Source of the DNA: RYN-431 sp036388295
GTDB taxonomy: Bacteria > Planctomycetota > Phycisphaerae > Tepidisphaerales > Tepidisphaeraceae
Direction of reading: 5' to 3'
Length of the DNA stretch: 11,235 nucleotides
NCBI GenBank assembly: GCA_036388295.1
Contig: DASVSC010000144.1
Coordinates: 1 to 11,235 of the forward strand
Part shown: in pieces, positions 1 to 7,007 of the stretch
Numbering within the stretch: the first letter of the stretch is position 1
How the letters are laid out: each line of letters starts with the position of its first letter
Notes under the pieces: generated by a model
What the model saw: only the letters and a program-made list of their open reading frames with translations
Database searches by the model: none
Told to the model about the DNA's origin: nothing
Translations under genes and position numbers: made by a program

Positions 1-544
1 CTTTTCCGAGCGTTTTAACGGCTTGTTTGTGCGACGTGTTGGACTGCACGGCCGTGGTGCCGATGGCGTCGGCGAGGATCGATTGCGGTTCGATGCGCAC
101 GGCGTGCCGCGTGCCCCAGTTGTCGAGGAGTCGGTGTTCGATCGGGTCGTCGCGGGTCAGGTCGGGCAGGAACTGGTGCAGCGCGCCGCCGCGGTAGACG
201 TTCATCAGTTGGCTGCCGAGACAGACGCCGAGCACCGGCACCGCCCGGCGTTCGATTTCCGCGAGCAGAGCCATTTCGAATCGCTGGCGGTCCGGGTCGA
301 TTTGCTTGGCCATCAGGTGGAGCGGCTCGCCGTAGAGCGACGGGTCCAGATCGTCCCCGCCCGCCAGGACGATGCCATCGACCCCGTCGACGTATTGCGG
401 GACGTTTGAAGGATCGACACGGTAAGGCAGCAGCACCGGCAACCCGCCGGCCTTCTCGACGGCTTCGACGTACGTCCACGGCAGCATGTAGTGCGGCTTG
501 CCGGTGACGTAGTCGACAGTGATGCCGATGCGGGGCTTGGCCAT
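1..544 (-). CDS. Class I glutamine amidotransferase-like protein (peptidase C26 / PuuD type), 3'-truncated by window edge
   Basis: The first 181 residues are visible; the gene runs off the left edge. The start is an ATG at 544 with GAGG at 549-552 (TGAGGCAAT before the ATG). The N-terminus (PRIGITVDY) is the usual beta strand of this family. The glycine-rich VLAGGDDLDP (about 59-68) and the nucleophile elbow GVCLGSQLMNV with Cys108 match gamma-glutamyl hydrolases of the PuuD/C26 group. NTSHKQAV (169-176) matches the conserved NSxHHQAV stretch. The catalytic His and Glu of the C-terminus lie outside the window. Family members hydrolyse gamma-glutamyl amide bonds, for example in gamma-glutamyl-GABA; the substrate here is unknown. 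It follows typA on the same strand, but a strong terminator separates them, so it is probably transcribed separately. Confidence 0.85.
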   Translation of the reverse strand, partial: MAKPRIGITVDYVTGKPHYMLPWTYVEAVEKAGGLPVLLPYRVDPSNVPQYVDGVDGIVLAGGDDLDPSLYGEPLHLMAKQIDPDRQRFEMALLAEIERRAVPVLGVCLGSQLMNVYRGGALHQFLPDLTRDDPIEHRLLDNWGTRHAVRIEPQSILADAIGTTAVQSNTSHKQAVKTLGK

Positions 545-553
545 ATTGCCTCA

Positions 554-595
554 GCGTAAAAATGAGCGACGCCGGCGGCAAGGCCGGCGTCGCTC
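554..595 (-). terminator. Rho-independent terminator of typA
   Basis: A perfect 13-bp inverted repeat, GAGCGACGCCGGC (564-576) and GCCGGCGTCGCTC (583-595), encloses a 6-nt loop. On the minus strand it is followed directly by ATTTTTACG, a short U tract. It begins 29 nt after the typA stop and ends 10-20 nt before the start of the amidotransferase gene. Confidence 0.88.
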
Positions 596-624
596 GGGTT
601 GATTCGTGACCACAGGCTTCGGCC

Positions 625-2478
625 TTACACGCCCGCTTCCGCCGGGCGCTTCTTGCCGAACTTTTTACGGGCGTTTTCCGTCAGGTGCTGCTTCCGCAGG
701 CGGATGGCCGTGGGCGTGACTTCGACCAGTTCGTCGTCCTCGATGTATTCGAGGGCGGCTTCCAGCGTCATCTTGCGGGCCGGCTTCAGGACGATGGCGT
801 CGTCCGTGCTGGTGGTCCGCATGTTGGTCAGCTGCTTGGCGGTGGTTGCGTTGACGACCAAGTCGGTATCGCGGGCGTTCTCGGCCACGATCTGGCCTTC
901 ATAGATCGGCTCGCCGGGCTCGATGAAGAAGCTGGCGCGTTCCTGCAGCTTGTTCATGGAGAACGCATTGGAATTGCCGTTGACCATGCTGACCATCACG
1001 CCGTTGCCGCGGCCGGGCACGTCGCCGCGGGCGGGGGCGTATTCGTGGAAGTTGTGGTGCATGACGGCCGTGCCCTGCGTGGCCGTGAGCATGCGCGTCC
1101 GAAGGCCGATCAGGCCGCGGGCGGGGATGGTGAACTCTAGGTGGTTTTGGCCTTCACGGCTGTCCATGCGGACGAGCTCGCCCTTGCGGTTGCCGACCAA
1201 TTCCATCACCGCGCCCATGTTCTTTTCGGGCACGTCGACGACGAGGTATTCGAACGGTTCCAGCGTAACGCCGTTCTCGTCCTTGGTCGTGATGACGCTC
1301 GGCTTGCTGATGCTGAGTTCGTACCCTTCGCGACGCATGTTTTCGATCAAGATGCCCAGGTGCAGCAGGCCGCGGCCGCTGACTTTGAAGCTGTCCTTGC
1401 CGCCGGTCTCTTCGACTTTCAGGGCGACGTTCGATTCCAATTCCTTCATCAGGCGGTCGCGGATGTTACGGCTGGTGACGTACTTGCCTTCACGGCCGCA
1501 GAAGGGGCTGTCGTTGACGCTGAACAGCATGGTGAGCGTCGGCGGTTCCACGTCCTGAGCGGTCATGGGCTTGGGATCGACGGGGTCGCAGACGCTGTCG
1601 CCCATGTCGACCCCTTCAAGGCCGATGACGGCGACGATGTCGCCGGCAGAGGCTTCGTCGGCGTTCTTTTTGCCGAAGCCGTCGAAGACCTGAACCTGGG
1701 CGGCCTTGGCCTTGACGAGCGTTCCGTCGCGCTTGCCGAGCAGCACCTGCTGGCCGCTTTTGATCTTGCCGTTGTAGATGCGCCCGATGGCGATTCGACC
1801 GACATATTCGTTGTACTGGATCGAGCTGATCTGCAGCTGCAGGCTCTTGTCCGGGTCGCCGTGCGGGGCGGGGACGTGCTTCATGATGGCTTCGAACACC
1901 GGATTGATGTTCACGCCGGGCACGCTCATGTCCCACGTCGCCGTGCCGGCGCGGCCGCTGGCGTAAATGACGGGGAAATCAAGGGCTTCGTCGTTCGCGC
2001 CCAATTCGGCGAACAGATCAAAGACCTCGTTCAGCACGCCGTCGACGCGGGCGTCCTGACGGTCGATTTTATTGATGATGACGATCGGCCGCAGCTCGTG
2101 CTGGAACGCCTTTTTCAGCACGAAACGGGTTTGCGGCATCGCCCCTTCGGCGGCGTCGACGAGCAGGAAGCAGCCGTCCGCCATGCCGAGCACGCGTTCG
2201 ACTTCGCCGCCGAAGTCCGCGTGGCCGGGGGTGTCGATCAGGTTGAACTTCGTCGTAATGCCCGTGTTCGGGTCGGTGTACTGGATGGCCACGTTCTTGG
2301 CCAGGATGGTGATGCCGCGCTCGCGTTCCAGCGGGTTGCTGTCGAGCATGGTGTCCTGCACCTGGTTCTCGCGGAAGTTGCCGCTCTGGCGTAGCAGAGC
2401 GTCGGTCAGCGTCGTTTTGCCGTGATCGACGTGAGCAATAATGGCGACGTTGCGGATATCGTTACGCACTTGATTCAT
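625..2478 (-). CDS. typA: Ribosome-associated translational GTPase TypA/BipA
   Basis: This 617-aa protein has the normal length for TypA/BipA, a GTPase that binds the 70S ribosome and helps 50S assembly and translation under stress or cold. The G motifs are all present: G1 AHVDHGKT (15-22), the RERGITI switch I stretch (52-58), G3 DTPGH (82-86) and G4 NKID (136-139). EF-G-like domains II, III and V follow. The TypA-specific C-terminal domain is recognisable from GLIGLRTRMLTATQGT through YEGQIVAENARDTDL, LTNMR and DDELVEVTPTAIRLRK to LTEN. The ATG at 2478 is chosen because MNQVRNDIRNVAIIAHVDHG matches family N-termini; no Shine-Dalgarno sequence precedes it. A promoter lies about 70 nt upstream and a hairpin terminator follows, so it is probably monocistronic. 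No damage is seen. Confidence 0.98.
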   Translation of the reverse strand: MNQVRNDIRNVAIIAHVDHGKTTLTDALLRQSGNFRENQVQDTMLDSNPLERERGITILAKNVAIQYTDPNTGITTKFNLIDTPGHADFGGEVERVLGMADGCFLLVDAAEGAMPQTRFVLKKAFQHELRPIVIINKIDRQDARVDGVLNEVFDLFAELGANDEALDFPVIYASGRAGTATWDMSVPGVNINPVFEAIMKHVPAPHGDPDKSLQLQISSIQYNEYVGRIAIGRIYNGKIKSGQQVLLGKRDGTLVKAKAAQVQVFDGFGKKNADEASAGDIVAVIGLEGVDMGDSVCDPVDPKPMTAQDVEPPTLTMLFSVNDSPFCGREGKYVTSRNIRDRLMKELESNVALKVEETGGKDSFKVSGRGLLHLGILIENMRREGYELSISKPSVITTKDENGVTLEPFEYLVVDVPEKNMGAVMELVGNRKGELVRMDSREGQNHLEFTIPARGLIGLRTRMLTATQGTAVMHHNFHEYAPARGDVPGRGNGVMVSMVNGNSNAFSMNKLQERASFFIEPGEPIYEGQIVAENARDTDLVVNATTAKQLTNMRTTSTDDAIVLKPARKMTLEAALEYIEDDELVEVTPTAIRLRKQHLTENARKKFGKKRPAEAGV

Positions 2479-2549
2479 GGGAGGCCGTGACTAAAAGGCT
2501 GCGTTCAATGCTTCGTGGCGCGTGCCGGCGAATGCGGATCGAACGGAAC

Positions 2550-2577
2550 ATTATAGCGAAAACCGCGATTCCTGCAA
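2550..2577 (-). promoter_or_regulatory. Probable sigma-70-type promoter of typA
   Basis: On the minus strand there is an exact TATAAT (2555 to 2550) with TTGCAG (2577 to 2572) upstream, separated by 16 nt. Transcription would start near 2543 and give a leader of about 65 nt before the typA ATG. The -10 is a perfect match; the -35 matches the consensus only in its TTG. Confidence 0.6.
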
Positions 2578-2601
2578 TCGTTTAGATGGGGCACGGGCGG
2601 T

Positions 2602-2607
2602 TAGAAT
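2602..2607 (+). promoter_or_regulatory. Possible -10 box of a leaderless pdxJ promoter
   Basis: TAGAAT lies 7 nt before the pdxJ ATG (TAGAAT AAGGGTC ATG), a spacing that would start the mRNA at or next to the start codon. TTTAGA at 2581-2586 is a weak -35 candidate with a short 15-nt spacer. The AAGGG between -10 and ATG is only 2 nt from the ATG, too close for a normal ribosome binding site. Confidence 0.3.
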
Positions 2608-2614
2608 AAGGGTC

Positions 2615-3427
2615 ATGACCAAGCTGTCTGTCAACGTGAACAAGATCGCCACGCTGCGGAACACGCGGGCCCTGGGCATTCCGGACGTGGTGCGGCTGTC
2701 GGCGATCGCGCTCGACAGCGGGGCCGACGGCATCACCGTTCATCCACGGCCGGACGAGCGCCACATCCGCCCGGCCGACGTCGATCAAATCGCCCAGCTG
2801 CTTCAGAAGTACCCGAACGCCGAGTTCAACATCGAAGGCAACCCGTACCACGGCCTGGTGGAACACTGCGAACGCGTCAAACCGACGCAGGCGACCCTGG
2901 TGCCCGATGCCCAAGGCCAGTCGACCAGCGACCACGGCTGGCCGCTGCACGCAATGGACGAGAGTGAGCGGGCCCGCTTGCGGGGCGTGATTGAGCATTT
3001 GTCGGACATCGGCTGCCGGGTGAGTTTGTTCGTGGACCCGGAGCCGAAGGACATGCCAATCGCGGCCGAAATCGGCGCCGACCGCATTGAGCTGTATACG
3101 GAGCCGTACGCGGCCGCCTCCGCCCGCGGCGACCCGAACGCCACGCTGCTTTATTCCGAATCCGCCTGGTGCGCGATCGCCGCCGGCTTGGGCGTGAATG
3201 CCGGGCACGATCTGAGTCTGGAGAACCTGGCCGATTTCCTGCACGGCGTGCGGAAGGTGGACGAAGTCTCCATCGGCCACGCGCTCATCGCCGACGCTCT
3301 GGAGTTCGGCATGGCCGAGACGGTGCGGCGATACGTGGCTGTCTGCCGCGGGGGCAGAGCCGTGGCTCATGTTACCTCGACCTGTAGAAAGGGGACGGCC
3401 CCACCCAGTGAAGGAGCAGGGCTTTAG
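2615..3427 (+). CDS. pdxJ: Pyridoxine 5'-phosphate synthase PdxJ (C-terminus possibly altered by adjacent IS)
   Basis: PdxJ condenses 1-deoxy-D-xylulose 5-phosphate with 3-amino-2-oxopropyl phosphate to pyridoxine 5'-phosphate, the last step of DXP-dependent vitamin B6 synthesis. It is a cytosolic TIM-barrel enzyme. Visible motifs are KLSVNVNKIATLRN (3-16), TVHPRPDERHI with His43, Arg45 and His50, FNIEGNP with Glu74, VPDAQGQSTSDHGW (96-109), RIELYTEPYA (157-166) and GLGVNAGHDLSLENL with His198. The start is the ATG at 2615; in-frame codons further upstream show no family similarity. The frame gives 270 aa, whereas the family is usually about 240-250 aa. The recognisable fold ends near TVRRYVAV (about 243), and the last ~25 residues look like read-through into the neighbouring insertion-sequence end. 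The catalytic part appears intact. Confidence 0.95.
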   Translation: MTKLSVNVNKIATLRNTRALGIPDVVRLSAIALDSGADGITVHPRPDERHIRPADVDQIAQLLQKYPNAEFNIEGNPYHGLVEHCERVKPTQATLVPDAQGQSTSDHGWPLHAMDESERARLRGVIEHLSDIGCRVSLFVDPEPKDMPIAAEIGADRIELYTEPYAAASARGDPNATLLYSESAWCAIAAGLGVNAGHDLSLENLADFLHGVRKVDEVSIGHALIADALEFGMAETVRRYVAVCRGGRAVAHVTSTCRKGTAPPSEGAGL

Positions 3428-4048
3428 AACTTGGACTAGGGAGTGCGGGCATTCCCTCCTCCGTAGTGACGAAGGCGGCGAGGTAGACGAACCCGGCGAA
3501 GTTGGCGGCCTTCTTCTCGTACCGCGTGGCCAACCGTCGGCAGCGGCGGATGCGGCAGAAGAACCGCTCGATCACGTTGCGGTGCCTGTACCGCTGTCGG
3601 TCGTACCGCTTCTTACGCTTGTGTGTCGGGTTGGGCTGGATACAGCAGCGGGCCGGCAACCGTCGCACGCCCTGACGTAGGGCGTCGCTGTCGTAGGCGG
3701 CGTCGGCGATCACGTGGCCGACTTCAGCGCGGGGCAGGCCCGACAGCAGGCCGTCCGCCTGTGGGCAGGCGCCTTTGCGCCCCGGCATAAGCACGAGCCG
3801 CAGCAGCCGGCCCCGGCGATCGACTACGGCGCGGACCGTGGTCAAGAGTCCGCCACGCGAACGGCCTAAGCACGGGCGGGTGTCGGCGGCCTCTTTTTTT
3901 CGTCCGTCAGCCGCTGCCCGGTCGAGGCCACCGGGCGGGTCTTGACCGTCGTCGAGTCCAGCTGCACTTCGTCCAGGTCCGCCTCGCCGGTGGCGGCGAT
4001 CCTCTGTCGCTCGCGCCGATCACGTTTGTCCCGCTGGATGCGACGGAC
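3372..4048 (-). pseudogene. IS5-family DDE transposase, two frames joined by a -1 frameshift, N-terminus missing
   Basis: In the upstream frame (about 4048 to 3893) VQLDSTTVKTRPVAS carries the first catalytic Asp. This frame stops at 3866-3868. After a -1 shift at the A AAA AAG heptamer, the second frame runs from 3893 to the stop at 3372 and reads GRSRGGL, TTVRAVVDRRGR, the second Asp in EVGHVIADAAYDSD, then YRHRNVIERFFCRIRRCRR with the Glu and LATRYEKKAANFAGFVYLAA. All three DDE residues are therefore present. About 80-100 N-terminal residues usual for the family (the helix-turn-helix DUF4096 part) are absent, so it is probably not active. After LAA another ~33 residues continue to the stop, longer than usual, so this end may also be altered. 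Joining the two frames is inference from the heptamer and the family. Confidence 0.82.
3893..3899 (-). other. Programmed -1 ribosomal frameshift site (A AAA AAG)
   Basis: In the zero frame the codons are GAA AAA AAG, so the heptamer is phased exactly as X XXY YYZ. The -1 frame continues without a stop into the rest of the DDE domain, while the zero frame ends 25 nt later. GAGGCCGCC (3893 to 3885) can pair with GGCGGACTC (3854 to 3846) with one mismatch; its CCGCC/GGCGG core could be a stimulatory stem. A-rich frameshift signals are known in IS5-family elements of the IS427/IS1031 type. Confidence 0.75.
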
Positions 4049-4051
4049 TGA

Positions 4052-4723
4052 ACTTATCTCACCGTTGAACCTCCTGCTGGTTCGATCGCCTATGCCGGTT
4101 GCGACTTGGCCAGCACCCAGGACACGACCGCCTTCGTTATGACGTTCCCGCCGGCCGATGGTCGGGTGCTCGTCAAGCCGTTTATCTTCCTGCCCGAGGA
4201 CAATGTGGGCGGCTTGTTCAAACGCCAGAAGCGAGACAAAGCCCCGTACCAGCAATGGGCCGCTGCCGGCCATTTGATCCTGACGCCGGGCAACGTCATC
4301 GACTTCAACATTGTCGCGGAAACCATCATCGAACAGGCCAAGCTCTACGACTTGCGTGAGGTCCGGATGGACCCGCACGCGGCGTCGTCCATTTCGGCGA
4401 AGTTCGAAGCCGCTGGCATCACGGTCACTTACGTTCGCCAAGGTTGGTCTTTGTCGCAGGCGTTTAAGGCAAGCGAAGCCCTGATCCACACCGGTCAATT
4501 GGTTCACCCTGACAGCCCCGTTCTGAATCGGGAGATGAGCAACGCCGTCGTGCACACCGACCGGCTGGAAAACATCTGGCTCGATAAGGCCAAGTCCACC
4601 CGCCGCATCGACGCAGCCGTGGCCTTGGTGATGGCGGTAAACGGAATGAAGTTCGGGCAAGGCAGCGAGCCGGCCGATTCAGATCATTACTACGCACGAC
4701 ATCCCGAACTCATCGTGCTCTGA
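4052..4723 (+). pseudogene. Terminase large subunit, C-terminal nuclease part only
   Basis: The open frame begins at 4052 after a stop at 4049-4051 and encodes 223 residues with no native start; a TTG at 4106 is the nearest alternative. It corresponds to the RuvC/RNase H-like nuclease domain of TerL, which cuts concatemeric DNA during packaging. The metal-binding acidic residues are visible: Asp18 in YAGCDLASTQDTTA, Asp107 in EVRMDPHAAS and Asp187 in STRRIDAAVALVMAVNG. FIFLPEDNV (45-53) is also typical. The N-terminal ATPase (Walker A/B), several hundred residues long in this family, is missing because the sequence upstream is a transposase on the other strand. The fragment cannot drive packaging. 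The C-terminus is intact, and the stop lies 15 nt before the portal start. Confidence 0.9.
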
Positions 4724-4738
4724 AAATCGAGGTATTAA

Positions 4739-6373
4739 ATGAGTCTGCTTTCCAAAATCTTCGGCCGCACCGAGACACGCGCCGCCGCCAGCACAACGTC
4801 TGACTTCCTTCCGTCGTCGTTCGGGATGTTCGGCGGCGGCTCGTACAACGATACCGGCGTCTCCATCACCGAGGCGAACGCGGTTATCTGCTCGGCCGTC
4901 TGGGCGTGCGTGGCGATCATCGGCCAGACCATCTCGACACTGCCGATCCACGTCATCCGCAAATCAGACGGCACGAAGCTATACGACCACCCGCTACACC
5001 GGGCACTGACAATCGCACCGAATGACTTCATGACGCCAGCGGTTTTCCGTGAAGCCCTGATGACGAACGCTCTCCTGTGGGGCGGGGCCGGGGCTGCCGT
5101 CGCTCGTGACGAACTTGGTCAGGTCGAAGCCCTGTACCCACTGCGGTCGTCCGACGTGAAACCCACGCGAAAGCTCGGCGAACTGATCTATGAGGCCCGC
5201 GTCGGCAGTAATTTGTACGAACTCACACCGGACCAGATCGTTTACATTTTGGGCTGGTCGACAGATGGAATTACACCACTTTCACCCGTGCGTTCCGGCA
5301 CGCAGGCGATCGCCCTAGACGAGGCAATGGGTCGCTATGCGGCTAAGGCCTTCGGCGGAGCCAACATCGGCGGCATCCTGCAAATGCCGAAAATGAACGA
5401 CGACGCGATGAAGTCCTTCGTGAACTCGTGGCGGACCAACTACAGCGGAATTGATAATGCCTTCCGAGTCGCGGCATTGCCTGACCCGATGAAGTTCGTG
5501 CCCACGAGCATGTCGCCGGAGTCGGCCCAGATGACCGAGGCCCGCCAGAACCAAGTCTTGGAAGTGGCACGGTATTACAAGGTGCCGCCGCACTTGCTCG
5601 GTCTGCTCGACAAGGGCAGTTCGTTCTCGTCGATCGAACAACAAAACATGTTTTTCGTTCAGCAGTGCATTACGCCCTGGTGTGTCAAGTTCGAACAGGA
5701 GTTGATGTCCAAGGGTCTGCTCGAATCCGAGCGGGCCGACGTGGAAGTGCGTTTCAACTTGGACGGCCTGCTGCGTGGCTCGACACAGGAACGCTATTCC
5801 AGCTATCAGACCGGCCGGCAAGGCGGCTGGCTCAGCATCAACGACATCCGCCGCAAGGAATCGCTGCCACCCATCGAAGGCGGTAATGCGTACCTCACCC
5901 CGTTAAACATGACCGCCGTGAACACGCCGGCCCCGGTCACTCCGGCTACGCCAGTCACGCAGCCGCCAGCCCCCGCCCCGGCCACCAGCGCCAAGGACGA
6001 AGCCACCCGCGCTCTGCTGCTGGCGACGGTGAAGCGGTTCGTCACGAAGGAAGTAAAGGCGACCGAGCGAGCGGCGAAGAAATACGCCATCCAGCCCGAC
6101 GAGCTTCGGTCGTGGGCCGGCGTGTTTTACGCCGACCACCGCAAGCTCGTGGCCGACACTCTGGCCCCCGTGCTCGCCGCTGCCGGTCTGACGCTCGACC
6201 CGGTGAACGTCGCGGAACGTCACTGCGCCGGCGGCGTGACCATCACCGAATCCGCGATCAACCAGAAGCTGACGGCCGAAGAACTCGTGAGCGACATTGA
6301 GGGGCGGGCCATCGAACTGGTCGATCTAATCACAGGAACAAAGGACAAAGACAATGAACTCCAAGCTGCTTGA
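4739..6373 (+). CDS. HK97-family phage portal protein with long C-terminal extension
   Basis: The portal forms the dodecameric ring at one vertex of the head through which DNA enters. The 544-aa frame is complete, starting at an ATG with GAGG 6 nt upstream (GAGGTATTAA). Family features include SAVWACVAIIGQTISTLPIHV (the stretch from 52), the YDHPLHRAL motif (82-90), DPMKFVPTSMSPESAQ (249-264), VARYYKVPPHLLG (276-288) and FSSIEQQNMFFVQQCI (296-311), ending near RRKESLPPIEGG (371-382). From about 397 a Pro/Ala/Thr linker leads to roughly 125 additional residues (about 420-544), helical and charged, not part of the standard portal fold. The gene overlaps the protease start by 20 nt. It is the only large head gene here without visible damage. 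Confidence 0.95.
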   Translation: MSLLSKIFGRTETRAAASTTSDFLPSSFGMFGGGSYNDTGVSITEANAVICSAVWACVAIIGQTISTLPIHVIRKSDGTKLYDHPLHRALTIAPNDFMTPAVFREALMTNALLWGGAGAAVARDELGQVEALYPLRSSDVKPTRKLGELIYEARVGSNLYELTPDQIVYILGWSTDGITPLSPVRSGTQAIALDEAMGRYAAKAFGGANIGGILQMPKMNDDAMKSFVNSWRTNYSGIDNAFRVAALPDPMKFVPTSMSPESAQMTEARQNQVLEVARYYKVPPHLLGLLDKGSSFSSIEQQNMFFVQQCITPWCVKFEQELMSKGLLESERADVEVRFNLDGLLRGSTQERYSSYQTGRQGGWLSINDIRRKESLPPIEGGNAYLTPLNMTAVNTPAPVTPATPVTQPPAPAPATSAKDEATRALLLATVKRFVTKEVKATERAAKKYAIQPDELRSWAGVFYADHRKLVADTLAPVLAAAGLTLDPVNVAERHCAGGVTITESAINQKLTAEELVSDIEGRAIELVDLITGTKDKDNELQAA

Positions 6374-6970
6374 ACAACGTGACCTCGGCGTATTCGCTCC
6401 GGTCGAAAATACCGAGTTGCGATTCGCCGACCCGAACAACCGAATCGGCTCGTGGGATACGCGGCGGTTTACAACTCGCTTTCCGCAGACCTCGGCGGGT
6501 TCAAAGAAAGAATTAGACCAAATGCGTTCCGAAACAGCATCGCCGGCGGCACCGATATTCGGGCGCTGGTGGACCACGACGCAAGCAAACTGCTCGGCCG
6601 CACGAGCGCCGGCGCGCTCCGACTGTCAGAAGATCAGGTAGGGCTCCGAATTGAAATCGACCTGCCCGAGGGAGTGAGCTACGCCAATGATATCCGCTCA
6701 CTCATTAAACGCGGCGACATCAAGGGAATGAGCTTCGGCTTCCGCGTTCCGACCGGCGGGCAGTCGATCACAAAAGAAGCCGGGCAGACCATCCGTGAGT
6801 TGAGTGAAATCAATCTTAAGGAAGTCACCGTCACGTCGATTCCGGCCTACGGCGACACGTCGGTTTACGTTCGCTCGGCCGTCATCGACCCGACCGTGCT
6901 GCAGATGATCGAACGCCCGCACTTCAACCACCGCGTGGCACGGTTCCGCCGCGCGTTGATCGGGGCATAA
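6354..6970 (+). pseudogene. Prohead protease (HK97 type, peptidase family S78), frameshifted
   Basis: The protease trims capsid and scaffold during head maturation. The ATG at 6354 overlaps the portal end and gives MNSKLLEQRD...ELRFADPNNRI, after which this frame loses similarity. The expected continuation, VGYAAVYNSLSADLGGF, is in the -1 frame from 6449 to the stop at 6968-6970 (173 codons). That frame carries the catalytic His in ALVDHDASKLLGRT and the catalytic Ser in GDIKGMSFGFR, plus IPAYGDTSVYVRS. The junction at about 6441-6450 (cgaatcggctcgtgg) has no slippery heptamer, so a one-base deletion (or sequencing error) is more likely than programmed shifting. The only rescue start in the second frame is a GTG at 6449 without a ribosome binding site, which would lose the N-terminus. 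Confidence 0.88.
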
Positions 6971-6971
6971 G

Positions 6972-6995
6972 AAATCTTCGATCACGAAGATTTTT
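6972..6995 (+). terminator. Terminator-like hairpin after the protease gene
   Basis: AAATCTTCG (6972-6980) and CGAAGATTT (6985-6993) form a perfect 9-bp stem with loop ATCA, followed by two more T residues. It begins directly after the protease stop, in the place where the capsid gene would be expected. On the minus strand the flank is GATTTC, so it could work weakly in either direction. Confidence 0.55.
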
Positions 6996-7007
6996 CTGCG
7001 GCAGTAA

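Larger units (their letters stand above)
3372..4051 (-). mobile_element. IS5-family insertion sequence remnant, truncated at its transposase 5' end
   Basis: The segment consists of the catalytic part of an IS5-type transposase. The 5' end of the element (terminal repeat, promoter and N-terminal part of the transposase) is missing: at about 4050 the sequence changes to the reading frame of a phage terminase on the opposite strand. The left boundary is uncertain because with one end lost there is no second inverted repeat for comparison; it lies between about 3355 and 3440. No target-site duplication can be identified. Confidence 0.75.

Noticed and set aside
1141..2394. 417-codon plus-strand frame opposite typA
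   Set aside because: TypA is unmistakable on the minus strand; long antisense frames are expected in high-GC genes.
2582..3370. 262-codon minus-strand frame opposite pdxJ
   Set aside because: It is the antisense shadow of pdxJ and has no family features.
3439..3456. GGGAGTGC-GG-GCATTCCC hairpin as a terminator or IS terminal repeat
   Set aside because: It has no U tract and lies inside the transposase frame; without the other IS end its role as a terminal repeat cannot be tested.
3372..4051. Left attachment site (copy of the tRNA 3' end)
   Set aside because: I found no match to the tRNA T arm or acceptor sequence in this region.
3866..4660. 264-codon minus-strand frame opposite the terminase fragment
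   Set aside because: Only its last ~50 codons belong to the transposase. The upstream part is the antisense shadow of the terminase nuclease domain, which has clear motifs on the plus strand.
6441..6452. Programmed frameshift in the protease gene
   Set aside because: No slippery heptamer or shift-prone codon is present at the junction, so an indel is the simpler explanation.
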